A stretch of DNA of 64,000 bases, from assembly GCF_000022565.1 (NCBI RefSeq), contig NC_012483.1, positions 62,001-126,000 of the forward strand. The letters are read 5' to 3'. This DNA comes from Acidobacterium capsulatum ATCC 51196. GTDB taxonomy: Bacteria; Acidobacteriota; Terriglobia; Terriglobales; Acidobacteriaceae. Both the position numbers and the translations under genes were made by a program. Numbering within the stretch: position 1 is the first letter of the stretch; each line of letters opens with the position of its first letter. The notes under the pieces are model-generated. The model worked only from the letters and a program-made list of their open reading frames with translations, did no database searches and was not told the origin of the DNA. This document shows positions 51,901-59,691 of the stretch, in pieces.

Positions 51901-54282
51901 AATCAGCAGATCGCGCAGGAGGCCGCACCTTCACAGCTTCCGCCCGCCACGCAGGTGCTGGCGCAGAGCGATCGCAGGGTAGTGCATCACCACTACTACC
52001 GCCGCCGTACCGTCAAAAAGGCTGCTCCGGTTCAGCATAGCGCTCACGTGGTGCATCATTCCCGCCGTCGGCGCCACGTGACGCCCAAGCGCTACACCGG
52101 CGAAACCCTCGGCCAGTATCAGCCGCAGTCCAGCGTGCCGGCGCCGCAGCAGTGGAGCTATCCGCCCTCGAACAATCCGCAGCCGCAGCAGAACTACACG
52201 CCGCAGCAGAGTTATCCGGCGCAGTCGCAGCCAGGCTATGGCACCCCGGTGCCGCAGCAGAACTACAGCTATCCGCAGTCGCAGCAAAACTACACTCAGC
52301 CTCTGCCGAGTGGCACACAGCCCACGTATCAGCAGAATGCGAATCCGTCGCAGTATGCACCCATCCGCCCGCAGGACAACAACTCCAACACCTACCCCTC
52401 GGGGAATCCCGGCGGGTATGGGCAAGGCGGGGACGGCAGCGGAAACGGCAACGCCAGCCTGAACTCCGGTGTGGTCATCGGCGGCAGCAGCGACGGTTCT
52501 GACAGCGATGGCAGCGGCGCGCAGTTGCATCTCAGCATCTCTTCCGGCCCGGTCATTCAGCCGCAACTTCAGCAGCCGGATGCCAGCCTGGCGCAGATGC
52601 CCGTGCACCAGCTCACGCTCGATACGAGCGAGTCGATCCGGGACATTCAGAATGCCCAGAAGCGGCAAGAGGCCATGCTGCGTGCGCAGCAGGAGTTAAC
52701 CGAAGCAGCGCACCCGCAGAATGAAGGGCTGATCAGCACGCAATACTCCAGCCCACAGCCGCAAGGCTATCTGCCCGCTCCGCAGCAGCAGATTCAGCCC
52801 GCTCCGCCGCAGACCTATTCCATGCAGCCGGTCTCTCCGTTTGCCTCTTCGAATCAGGGTTCGTATCAGGTCGCCCAGGGGCAACAAACCAACCAACAGG
52901 CGGCCCCGCCGCCCTACGGATATCAGCCGCAGTATCAGTACCAGCAGCAATCGCAGCAGCAGCAACTGCCCGCTCCGCCTCCTCCCTCGCAGAACGGTGC
53001 GAGTAACCAGCAACTGCAGCAGGAGAATCTGCCGCCGCTCACCGGCCCCTACGTGCATGCGCCGCGCAGCAAGCGGCTCGACCCGCGCCAGGCTGCCGAA
53101 GAACAACTGGCCAGCATCGAGGGTGGCTACAGTGGCTGGCTCGGCGGTACGGGATATTTAAGCCATCGCAGCGGCAATCTCGGCTACGACGCGCTCAGCG
53201 CCTTTGAGGCACCGCTTGAGGCATCCACACCCGTCGGTTACGCGGCTCGGCTCACGCTGGTCGTGGACCCCGTGTTCCTCGATTCCGGCCAGGCCACCAA
53301 GGTGCCGGTCATCGGCTCCAGCGGGCAGTCCGAGCTCCTCGGCTCAGAGATCACCGCGCCCGACACGCCGCCAACCCAGCAGAACTCGGCCGGCGTGGGC
53401 GGGGAACTGCAGGTGACGACGAACACCTTCGGTGTGGCCATCGGCAGTACTCCTTACGGCTTCCTCGTGCAGAACATCATCGGGCAGTTCCAGTGGAAGC
53501 CCGCCAACGGCCCGTTTACGTTCTCGTTCAACCGCAGCGCCGTCAAAGACTCGCAGCTTTCCTACTCGGGCCTGCGTGATCCGGCGTCCATCACCAACGT
53601 GTATTCGGGCAACATCTGGGGCGGTGTAGTCAGCAATGCCTTCCAGGTGCAGTTCGGGCGCGGCGGATCGGCCTCGGGTTCTTACATCAGCCTCGGCGGC
53701 CAATATCTCTCCGGTACGCATGTGCAGACCAATACGCGCATTGACGGCGATGCCGGCGCTTACTGGCGCGTCTGGAGCGTCCCTGACACCGGCAACCTGA
53801 CGCTGGGCGTCAATCTCTTTGGCATGCACTATGCCCACAATCTGCAGTACTTCACTTACGGGCAGGGCGGCTACTTCAGCCCGCAGGCCTACATGCTGGC
53901 CAACGTGCCCTTCACATGGCAGGGGCAGCACGGCCTGGACTGGCACTACCAGGTCGCCGGCGCCTTCGGCGTACAGGCTTTCCAGCAGGACAGCTCGCCC
54001 TACTACCCGCTCGACCCGTTACTTGAGACCGCCTCGAAGAATCTCAGTTATCCGGCACAGACCATCGTAGGCTCCAACTATGACCTGCATGCCGAGGCCG
54101 CCTATCACTTGACCGACCACTGGTATCTCGGCGGCTTTACCTCGCTCAATAACACGCGCGACTACAACAACCAGACCATTGGCTTCTTTGTGCGCTTTCT
54201 CTTCCGCCCGCAGAATCCCACCGAACTCGGCCCCACCGGCCTGTTCCCATGGAGCGGACTCAGGCCCCACATGGTGCCGTAG
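48949..54282 (+). CDS. bcsC: cellulose export porin BcsC with long Gln/Pro linker
   Basis: A 1777-residue outer-membrane protein that lets the glucan out. A signal peptide (MLMALACVAVAPARLCAQ) is followed by about 16-18 TPR units to roughly residue 910. A His/Arg/Lys-rich patch (VVHHHYYRRRTVKK) comes near 1010, then an extended Gln/Pro/Tyr/Ser linker of about 330 residues. The C-terminal BcsC barrel (PF05420-like) takes about the last 400 residues and includes GYSGWLGGTGYLSHRSG and AAYHLTDHWYLGGF. The linker is much longer than in E. coli BcsC (about 1157 residues in total). The ATG at 48949 overlaps the bcsZ stop (ATGA) and has GAAGGGCAG before it. Confidence 0.92.
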   Translation: MNGVLRQSIMLMALACVAVAPARLCAQNTGSSQAVSPAVQLLLERASQQEASGHMNLAVQNWQQVLLADPNNLQALSGLARWNRMEGNDSDAQKYIDRIRQINPSSPLIQQLQSVVSNRARIGDLTRAAKLAQSGHPEDALKIYQRIFGNTPPDNWAQAYYDTEAAIPSKRADAINGLRALVQRYPGNSAYAIDLGRTLTYNPSTRPEGVHMLEKYQGNPQAEAALRQALAYSVQNPSYIQSVRNYLKSHQDAQLAAELAKTEASQARASSGLARTPGEQRAYAALNANRLQEAQTRFAALYQQNPNNPRVLAGLGFLQMKANNFGGAISYFSQAEQDGLHARVIESSLATSRFWYTMQQASTALNNNQLQAAEQGYAAALQMRHNSPDALAGLAGVYMKAQEPAQAIPIYERLLKVKGSQSLAWRGLFLAEQQSGNATQALATDARMPASIRRSLESDPEYLQALANAYQGTGQSGKAQQALASALQLPFPQNGRNMKAGTRMQYAGLLAQDHRYAQAAGIYRDVLNDDPNNVSAWQGLVAMEHQTNNDAQAIAIVEQMPPPVYDQALRSPDFLSMLAAIYQQQNQLNIAQTFLQRASRIYADNGTPVPVSLEMQAAAIDLQQSRPEQAYGIYRQVLMGSPDNLNAWKGLLSALHQTGHDADALAQLEQIPAQVRTTLEKDTEFLQTEASIYAATGNQPAALGIIQRIARQYYSQRMLMPASVEVQQAWLLFNLKDDRDLYRTLMHLGDRADLTTEQRRTVQTIWASWSVRRASNDIKAGNTRLAIEILTSARQAFPGNPDVSKALAGGYLQAGQPKQALAIYESLNTNNSSADDYASMVGAALAAQNTKLAETWLREALQRYPNAPSVLSAAARFEQARGDNQRAADYWRASLHAMPQVSPTTELAHKLDQPDAMRPGRPVQQTNLVNLLNPDANLMAQQQPYVPLPGYRNPEVYSPGVQQANNEPYGPDPYYQGTAPVIMGNQQIAQEAAPSQLPPATQVLAQSDRRVVHHHYYRRRTVKKAAPVQHSAHVVHHSRRRRHVTPKRYTGETLGQYQPQSSVPAPQQWSYPPSNNPQPQQNYTPQQSYPAQSQPGYGTPVPQQNYSYPQSQQNYTQPLPSGTQPTYQQNANPSQYAPIRPQDNNSNTYPSGNPGGYGQGGDGSGNGNASLNSGVVIGGSSDGSDSDGSGAQLHLSISSGPVIQPQLQQPDASLAQMPVHQLTLDTSESIRDIQNAQKRQEAMLRAQQELTEAAHPQNEGLISTQYSSPQPQGYLPAPQQQIQPAPPQTYSMQPVSPFASSNQGSYQVAQGQQTNQQAAPPPYGYQPQYQYQQQSQQQQLPAPPPPSQNGASNQQLQQENLPPLTGPYVHAPRSKRLDPRQAAEEQLASIEGGYSGWLGGTGYLSHRSGNLGYDALSAFEAPLEASTPVGYAARLTLVVDPVFLDSGQATKVPVIGSSGQSELLGSEITAPDTPPTQQNSAGVGGELQVTTNTFGVAIGSTPYGFLVQNIIGQFQWKPANGPFTFSFNRSAVKDSQLSYSGLRDPASITNVYSGNIWGGVVSNAFQVQFGRGGSASGSYISLGGQYLSGTHVQTNTRIDGDAGAYWRVWSVPDTGNLTLGVNLFGMHYAHNLQYFTYGQGGYFSPQAYMLANVPFTWQGQHGLDWHYQVAGAFGVQAFQQDSSPYYPLDPLLETASKNLSYPAQTIVGSNYDLHAEAAYHLTDHWYLGGFTSLNNTRDYNNQTIGFFVRFLFRPQNPTELGPTGLFPWSGLRPHMVP

Positions 54283-54313
54283 CTCGGCACGGTTATTACG
54301 CAAGATCCATCAT

Positions 54314-54349
54314 GGCCGGGAGCGAAGATACTCCCGGCCTTTCTCTTTT
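54314..54349 (+). terminator. terminator of the cellulose operon
   Basis: GGCCGGGAG and CTCCCGGCC form a 9-bp stem with an 8-nt loop, followed by TTTCTCTTTT, 31 nt after the bcsC stop. Confidence 0.92.
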
Positions 54350-54486
54350 GCACTCGTTTGTCTCTACGCATGGCAGCATACGTGAAGCCTCGCATTCTTT
54401 GCTTGATTTCTACCCTGCGGCAAGTTAAAACGATGGCACTGCTCACCAATTGACCGGCTCAGCTAGTTCCTGTTTCTGGATGCCTC

Positions 54487-56520
54487 ATGCGTACTTTCGG
54501 GCCTTGCCTTCGCTTTCTCGTTCTGCCGCTTCTCTCTCTTTCCCTCCTGACTCCATTGCACGCTGATCAATGGCAACAGCCCACCCAGCAGGAACTGCAG
54601 ATGAAGACCGATCCGAGTGCTCCGGGCGCGGCCGCCGTCTATCTGTATCGCGAAGAGACCGTCGATGACAGCGTGCATATGCACACGTTCTACGCGCGCA
54701 TCAAGGTGCTGACGGCGCAGGGCAAGAGCAGGGCAGATGTGGAACTGCCTTATTTCAGTTCCTTTGAGGACGGAAGTTTCCGCATCCGGTCGATCGAGGG
54801 GCGCACCATCGAGCCGGACGGCAAGATCGTCCCTTTCACCGGCAAGCCCTACGACAAACTGATCTACAAGCAGGGCGACCACGAGGTCATGGAGAAGGTC
54901 TTCACACTTCCCGATGTGCAAGTCGGCTCCATTCTCGAGTATCGCTACATCCTCGACTACGGCGACCACACCCTGTCCTCGCCCCGCTGGATCATTCAGC
55001 AGCCCCTCTTCGTGCATGAAGCGCACTACCACTTCAATCCGCTCAAGAATTACACCGACTACACCATGATGGATAGCAGCGGTCACGAAACCCCCATCAA
55101 CACGCTGCTCTATGCCACTATTCTGCCTCCCGGCGTCAAGGTGAGAGCCGGCCTCGACGGATATGACCTCGTCATCAAAGACGTGCCTGCCCTCGTGCGC
55201 GAGCCGCACATGCCTCCGGTGCAGAGCCGCAGCCTGCGCGTGCTCTTCTATTACGCCGCGTCCACCCAGAGCAAAGACTTCTGGAGTGATGCCGGCAAGC
55301 GCTGGTCAAAGTCCGTCGATCACTTTGCATCCGATAGTCCCGTCATCCGCAAGGCGGTTAGCCAAATCGTGTCTCCCGCGGACACGCCGGAGCAAAAGTC
55401 ATTGAAGATCTATGAAGCGGTCATGAAGCTCGACAACACCGATTACACCCGCGCGCACAGCGCCGTCGAGAACAAGGCCGAAGGGCAAAAAGAGAAAAAC
55501 GCCGGTGATATCTGGCTGGACAAGCGCGGCAACAGTGCGCAGCTCACCCGTCTTTACATCGCGTTGGCACGCGCCGCCGGGCTCAAGGCTTATGACATCA
55601 TCGTGAGCAACCGCAATGATACGCTATTTGATCAGAATTACCTGAGCTGGGGTCAGCTCGATGACGAACTCGCCATCGTAATGATTGACGGCAAGCCCGT
55701 CTATCTTGATCCCGGCAACCGCTTTGAGGACTACGGCGAGCTTGCCTGGTATCACTGCTTCGCAGACGGGGTGAGGCAATTGGATCACGGGACTGCCTTC
55801 GCCTCCACGCCCGGGCAGCTTTATAAGTGGGACGTGCAGACCCGCAGCGCCTATCTCACGCTCGCTCCCGACGGCTCCATTTCCGGCCAACTTCGGATTG
55901 CCTACACCGGAGATTACTCCCGCCGCATCCGGCAGGAAGCCTTGAAGAATGGTGTGGAGCAGGCAAAGAAAGACGTGCGCTCCTACTGGCAATCGCAGGT
56001 TCCCACCGGCGTACAGCTTAAGATGAACGGCTTCATCGGCATTGACCAGCCCGATGAAGCCGTGATGGCTGTGCTCACCGTGAGCGGCACCATGGGCAGC
56101 AATGCGGGCAGGCTGCGGCTGCTGCCGGCCGACTTCTTTGAGGCCAACGCCAAGCCGGTTTTCACCAGCCCGAAGCGCACCATGCCCGTCGATCTGGGTC
56201 CTGTTTACATCCTGCAGGATCAGGTGAGCCTTAACCTGCCGCCCAATGCAAGTGTGGAAGGGAAGCCTGCGGACAATCAGCAGATGCTGCCGCAGGATGG
56301 CGTTTTTCACGTGAGCTATACCGCAAAAGGGAACCAATACGTTTACGATCGGGTTTCGGCCGTGGCCATGCCGCTCTATGCTCCCAAAAGCTATCCGCAA
56401 CTCCTGAACTACTTTCAAAAGATCGCCCAGGCGGATCAGCAGCCGCTCGTGCTGCGCATGAAGCCGGTGCCGGTGACCGCGGCCACATCTTCGGCTCCCA
56501 AAGCAGGGAGCGCGAAGTGA
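54487..56520 (+). CDS. DUF3857/transglutaminase-like protein with degenerate active site
   Basis: A 677-residue exported protein. Signal peptide FLVLPLLSLSLLTPLHA, then a DUF3857 domain (about residues 55-240, with EETVDDSVHMHTFYARIKVL and FTLPDVQVGSILEYRY). A transglutaminase-like domain lies around 300-430 and a C-terminal DUF2569/DUF3858-like sandwich follows. Where active relatives have the G-D-C-K-D catalytic Cys, this one has KRGNSAQL, so Ser replaces Cys. The following His position reads DDELAIV, while the Asp in LDPGNRF stays. It is therefore probably catalytically dead. TGATG couples it to the next gene. Confidence 0.85.
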   Translation: MRTFGPCLRFLVLPLLSLSLLTPLHADQWQQPTQQELQMKTDPSAPGAAAVYLYREETVDDSVHMHTFYARIKVLTAQGKSRADVELPYFSSFEDGSFRIRSIEGRTIEPDGKIVPFTGKPYDKLIYKQGDHEVMEKVFTLPDVQVGSILEYRYILDYGDHTLSSPRWIIQQPLFVHEAHYHFNPLKNYTDYTMMDSSGHETPINTLLYATILPPGVKVRAGLDGYDLVIKDVPALVREPHMPPVQSRSLRVLFYYAASTQSKDFWSDAGKRWSKSVDHFASDSPVIRKAVSQIVSPADTPEQKSLKIYEAVMKLDNTDYTRAHSAVENKAEGQKEKNAGDIWLDKRGNSAQLTRLYIALARAAGLKAYDIIVSNRNDTLFDQNYLSWGQLDDELAIVMIDGKPVYLDPGNRFEDYGELAWYHCFADGVRQLDHGTAFASTPGQLYKWDVQTRSAYLTLAPDGSISGQLRIAYTGDYSRRIRQEALKNGVEQAKKDVRSYWQSQVPTGVQLKMNGFIGIDQPDEAVMAVLTVSGTMGSNAGRLRLLPADFFEANAKPVFTSPKRTMPVDLGPVYILQDQVSLNLPPNASVEGKPADNQQMLPQDGVFHVSYTAKGNQYVYDRVSAVAMPLYAPKSYPQLLNYFQKIAQADQQPLVLRMKPVPVTAATSSAPKAGSAK

Positions 56521-58502
56521 TGCGCGGACCATCACAGAGCCGCCTCGCGCGGCTGGGTTTTGCCCTGTGCCTTCTCGCCGCCGCTGCGCCGCTCGCCATG
56601 GCTCGCACCGAGCCGGTGCTGCCGGATTGGGTGATGTCCGCGGCTGCTCTGAATCCGGGCAAGCTGCCGCCCACCGCCAATGCGGTGATTTTGTATCAGA
56701 GTGAGTTACTCACTGTGGAGCCCGATGGCAGCGCCGAAGACCGCATGCGCACGGTGATGAAAATTCTCACGCCCGAGGGACGCCAGGACGCCACGCCTGT
56801 GGCCTCCTACAACAAGGACACGCCCCTCAAGTCCTTCGCCGTCTGGTCTATCTCGCCTGACGGGCATCGCTTCGCCATGAAGAAGAGCGACTACGTCGAT
56901 GCAGGCTACTCCGACGACAGCATGCTCTATGTGGACGTTCGCTATCGCACGGCCGACCCGCCGGGTGCCGACCCCGGCGGCATCATCGCGTGGGAAGTCG
57001 TGCAGAAAGTGCCCGCGTACATGAGCGAAGACACGTGGCAGTTCCAGCAGTATCTGCCCACGACGAAAACGGTCTTTGAGCTGAAGCTGCCGCAGGGCTG
57101 GCACCATGAGGCCGTATGGTTTCGCCATGCGCCCATTGCTCCCGTCACTGAGCCGGACGGCACGTTGCGCTGGGAGGCCGGCAATGAACCGGCCGTGAAT
57201 ATGGCCGGCGTTCCGCTCGCTCCTGCTGGCATCACGCAGGCCTCGCGCATGGTGGTGCACTATGCCGCGCAGCCTTTGCCGCAGGGCGACGCGCTCTGGG
57301 CAAAGATCGGTAACTGGTATGACAAGCTGTCGAGCGCGCAGACCGACGGCGGCTCTCCGGTCAAGACGGCGGCGCTCGGTGTGGCGACGCCCACTGAAGA
57401 CTTCATGACGCGGCTCGATCGCGTGGCCACTTTCATGCAGCAGAACATTCGCTACGTCGGCGTCGAGATCGGCATCGGCGGCCTCAAGCCTCATCCGGCC
57501 GATGCCGTGCTCGAGGACCGCTACGGCGACTGCAAGGACAAGGTCACTCTGATGATCGCCATGCTCGATGCCGTGGGCATCCACTCCACGTATGTGCTTG
57601 TGGATACCCATCGCGGCTTCGTCTCGCCGCATGTGCCTTCCATCGACGGCAACCACGCCATCATCGCCATCCAGATTCCGGCCGGCTATCAGAATCCACG
57701 CCTGCAGTCGGTGGTGCAGACCCAGACCGGCCAGCGTTATCTCATCTTTGACCCCACCAACGAATACGTGCCCATCGGCCTGCTGCCCGGCTATCTGCAA
57801 GGCGGCTACGGCCTTCTTGTCGATGGAGGTCAAAGCCAGGTCATCGCGCTGCCAGTGATGCCGCCCCCGACCGACACCACGACGCACACGGCCAGTTTGA
57901 AGCTCGCTGCGGACGGCACATTGAGCGGAACAGTGAAAGTGACGATGAACGGCGCGTCCTCATGGGACACACGCAATTTTTACGCCGAAAGCACGGCAAA
58001 GCAGTTGACCACGCACTACAACCAGGTGATGGGCAATGATTTCACCGCGTTCACGTTGCAGAAGACGACCTTCAGCCAGGCCAATGCGCTCACTCAACCC
58101 TTCACTATCTCTTACACTTTTACCGCGCCGGCATATGCGCACACGGCTGGTTCTCTGCTGCTGGTGCGTCCGCGCGTGATGGGCAGCGTCGAGCAGCCGC
58201 TGAACAACAAGCCGCGCAAATACCCCATCAGCTTTGACTCGCTGGGCACATGGAGGGATACGGTGAGCATCCAGTTGCCCGCCGGCTACACGGTCGATGA
58301 TTTACCCGATCCCGTGCATCTCGACGTCGGATTTGCCGACTACACGAGCGACGTAAAAACCGTTGGCAACACGCTCGTTTATACCCGGCAATATGTGCAG
58401 AAGAAACTGACGCTGCCAGCCTCTGACTATGCCCAGTTGCAGCAGTTGGAGGGCGCGATTGCCAACGATGAAAGCAACAGCGCGGTGCTCAAGAAAGACT
58501 AA
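56520..58502 (+). CDS. DUF3857/transglutaminase-like protein, intact triad
   Basis: A 660-residue exported protein of the same architecture as its upstream neighbour: signal peptide to about ALAMART, DUF3857 (PDGSAEDRMRTVMKILTPE; DTWQFQQYLPT), then the transglutaminase core with the Cys in DRYGDCKDKVTLM, the His in GNHAIIAIQ and the Asp in IFDPTNEYV. It is likely a cysteine protease or amidase-type domain in the periplasm; substrate unknown. The ATG at 56520 has GGGAG 12 nt before it. It is convergent with the KdpD-like gene, with 22 bp between. Confidence 0.88.
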   Translation: MRGPSQSRLARLGFALCLLAAAAPLAMARTEPVLPDWVMSAAALNPGKLPPTANAVILYQSELLTVEPDGSAEDRMRTVMKILTPEGRQDATPVASYNKDTPLKSFAVWSISPDGHRFAMKKSDYVDAGYSDDSMLYVDVRYRTADPPGADPGGIIAWEVVQKVPAYMSEDTWQFQQYLPTTKTVFELKLPQGWHHEAVWFRHAPIAPVTEPDGTLRWEAGNEPAVNMAGVPLAPAGITQASRMVVHYAAQPLPQGDALWAKIGNWYDKLSSAQTDGGSPVKTAALGVATPTEDFMTRLDRVATFMQQNIRYVGVEIGIGGLKPHPADAVLEDRYGDCKDKVTLMIAMLDAVGIHSTYVLVDTHRGFVSPHVPSIDGNHAIIAIQIPAGYQNPRLQSVVQTQTGQRYLIFDPTNEYVPIGLLPGYLQGGYGLLVDGGQSQVIALPVMPPPTDTTTHTASLKLAADGTLSGTVKVTMNGASSWDTRNFYAESTAKQLTTHYNQVMGNDFTAFTLQKTTFSQANALTQPFTISYTFTAPAYAHTAGSLLLVRPRVMGSVEQPLNNKPRKYPISFDSLGTWRDTVSIQLPAGYTVDDLPDPVHLDVGFADYTSDVKTVGNTLVYTRQYVQKKLTLPASDYAQLQQLEGAIANDESNSAVLKKD

Positions 58503-58524
58503 GGCCGCTCAAACAATTCCCGGG

Positions 58525-59691
58525 CTACTTCTTCTCTTTTTTATTCATGGGGACCACCTGCACGGTGGTCTCTCGCATCTCCGCCAGAAAGCGGTTGATG
58601 ACGGACCCGCGCAGAAAAATATCAAACCGTGAGCGAGCCGATTGGCCAAACACGACGTGCGAAATATTCTCCTGCTTGGCAAACTCCACCAGCGCATCCG
58701 CAACGTTCTTCTTTTTGAGCATGACCACCTTGGCTCCCAGGTCGGCCGCCATCCGCTCAAAGTCTTCAATGCGGCGTTGTGCGTCAGCATCATCATGATG
58801 GCGCGAAGTCCCCGGCCGCTCCACATACACCGCATACCATTGCGTCGCCAGCCGCCCCGCAATGCGCGCGCCTACGCGCAGCAGGCGCTCTGAACCGGTG
58901 CGCGCCGAGAAGCAGACCATCACCTTCTCGGGCATCGGTGCTTGTTCCAGGCCTTGCGTGCGGCGGTACTCCGAGGCAGCACTGCCAACCTTTTCGGCCG
59001 TGGTGCGCAACGCAAGCTCGCGCAGCATGTTCAGGTTGCCCTTGCGGAAGAAGTTCGCCAGCGCCAGCTCCACCTTCTCCGGCGCATAAATCTTGCCTTC
59101 GCGCAGCCGCGTGCGCAGCTCATCGACGGTGACGTCAACGTTCACCACCTCGTCGGCGCGCTTCAATATGCTGTCAGGAATCGTCTCGCGAATCTGCGTG
59201 CTCGCCGAGCGCGAAACGGCATCATTCAGCGTCTCGATGTGCTGAATGTTTACGGCCGTCATCACGTGAATGCCTGCGTCCAGCAGCTCCAGCACATCTT
59301 CATAGCGCTTGCGGTGGCGCGATCCCGGCACGTTCGTGTGGGCCAGCTCATCCACCACCACGGTGTGCGGCTTGCGAGCGAGAATGGCGTCCACGTCCAT
59401 CTCTTCCAGCGTCACCGAGCGGTAGGGAACCTGGTGGCGCGGAATCATCTCCAACCCTTCGGTGAGCGACACAGTTTCGGCGCGCCCGTGGGCCTCTACA
59501 AAGCCGACGACCACATCGACGCCCTGGTCATGCAGGCGATGCGCGTCCTGCAGCATGCGGTAGGTCTTGCCCACGCCGGGCGCCGCGCCCAGATAGATGC
59601 GCAACCGCGCCACATCCTCCCGCTGCAGGTGCAGCTCACGAGGCGCGCGAAGGGGAATATTGATAGAGGCATTGTCCGGCTGATTCATCAT
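58525..59691 (-). CDS. stand-alone KdpD N-terminal domain with USP domain
   Basis: A 388-residue soluble protein equal to the cytoplasmic N-terminal part of KdpD. Residues 25-235 form the KdpD domain (PF02702): Walker A YLGAAPGVGKTYRM, GRAETVSLTEGLE, Walker B VVVDELAHTNVPGSRH and RHKRY-type basic region. Residues 250-385 are a universal-stress-like fold (VMVCFSARTGSERLLRVGAR; HVVFGQSARSR). It has no membrane helices and no kinase domains. These parts normally join the KdpD kinase that senses K+ with KdpE, but no kdpFABC or kdpE is in view. It overlaps the kinase gene by 4 nt. Confidence 0.92.
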   Translation of the reverse strand: MMNQPDNASINIPLRAPRELHLQREDVARLRIYLGAAPGVGKTYRMLQDAHRLHDQGVDVVVGFVEAHGRAETVSLTEGLEMIPRHQVPYRSVTLEEMDVDAILARKPHTVVVDELAHTNVPGSRHRKRYEDVLELLDAGIHVMTAVNIQHIETLNDAVSRSASTQIRETIPDSILKRADEVVNVDVTVDELRTRLREGKIYAPEKVELALANFFRKGNLNMLRELALRTTAEKVGSAASEYRRTQGLEQAPMPEKVMVCFSARTGSERLLRVGARIAGRLATQWYAVYVERPGTSRHHDDADAQRRIEDFERMAADLGAKVVMLKKKNVADALVEFAKQENISHVVFGQSARSRFDIFLRGSVINRFLAEMRETTVQVVPMNKKEKK

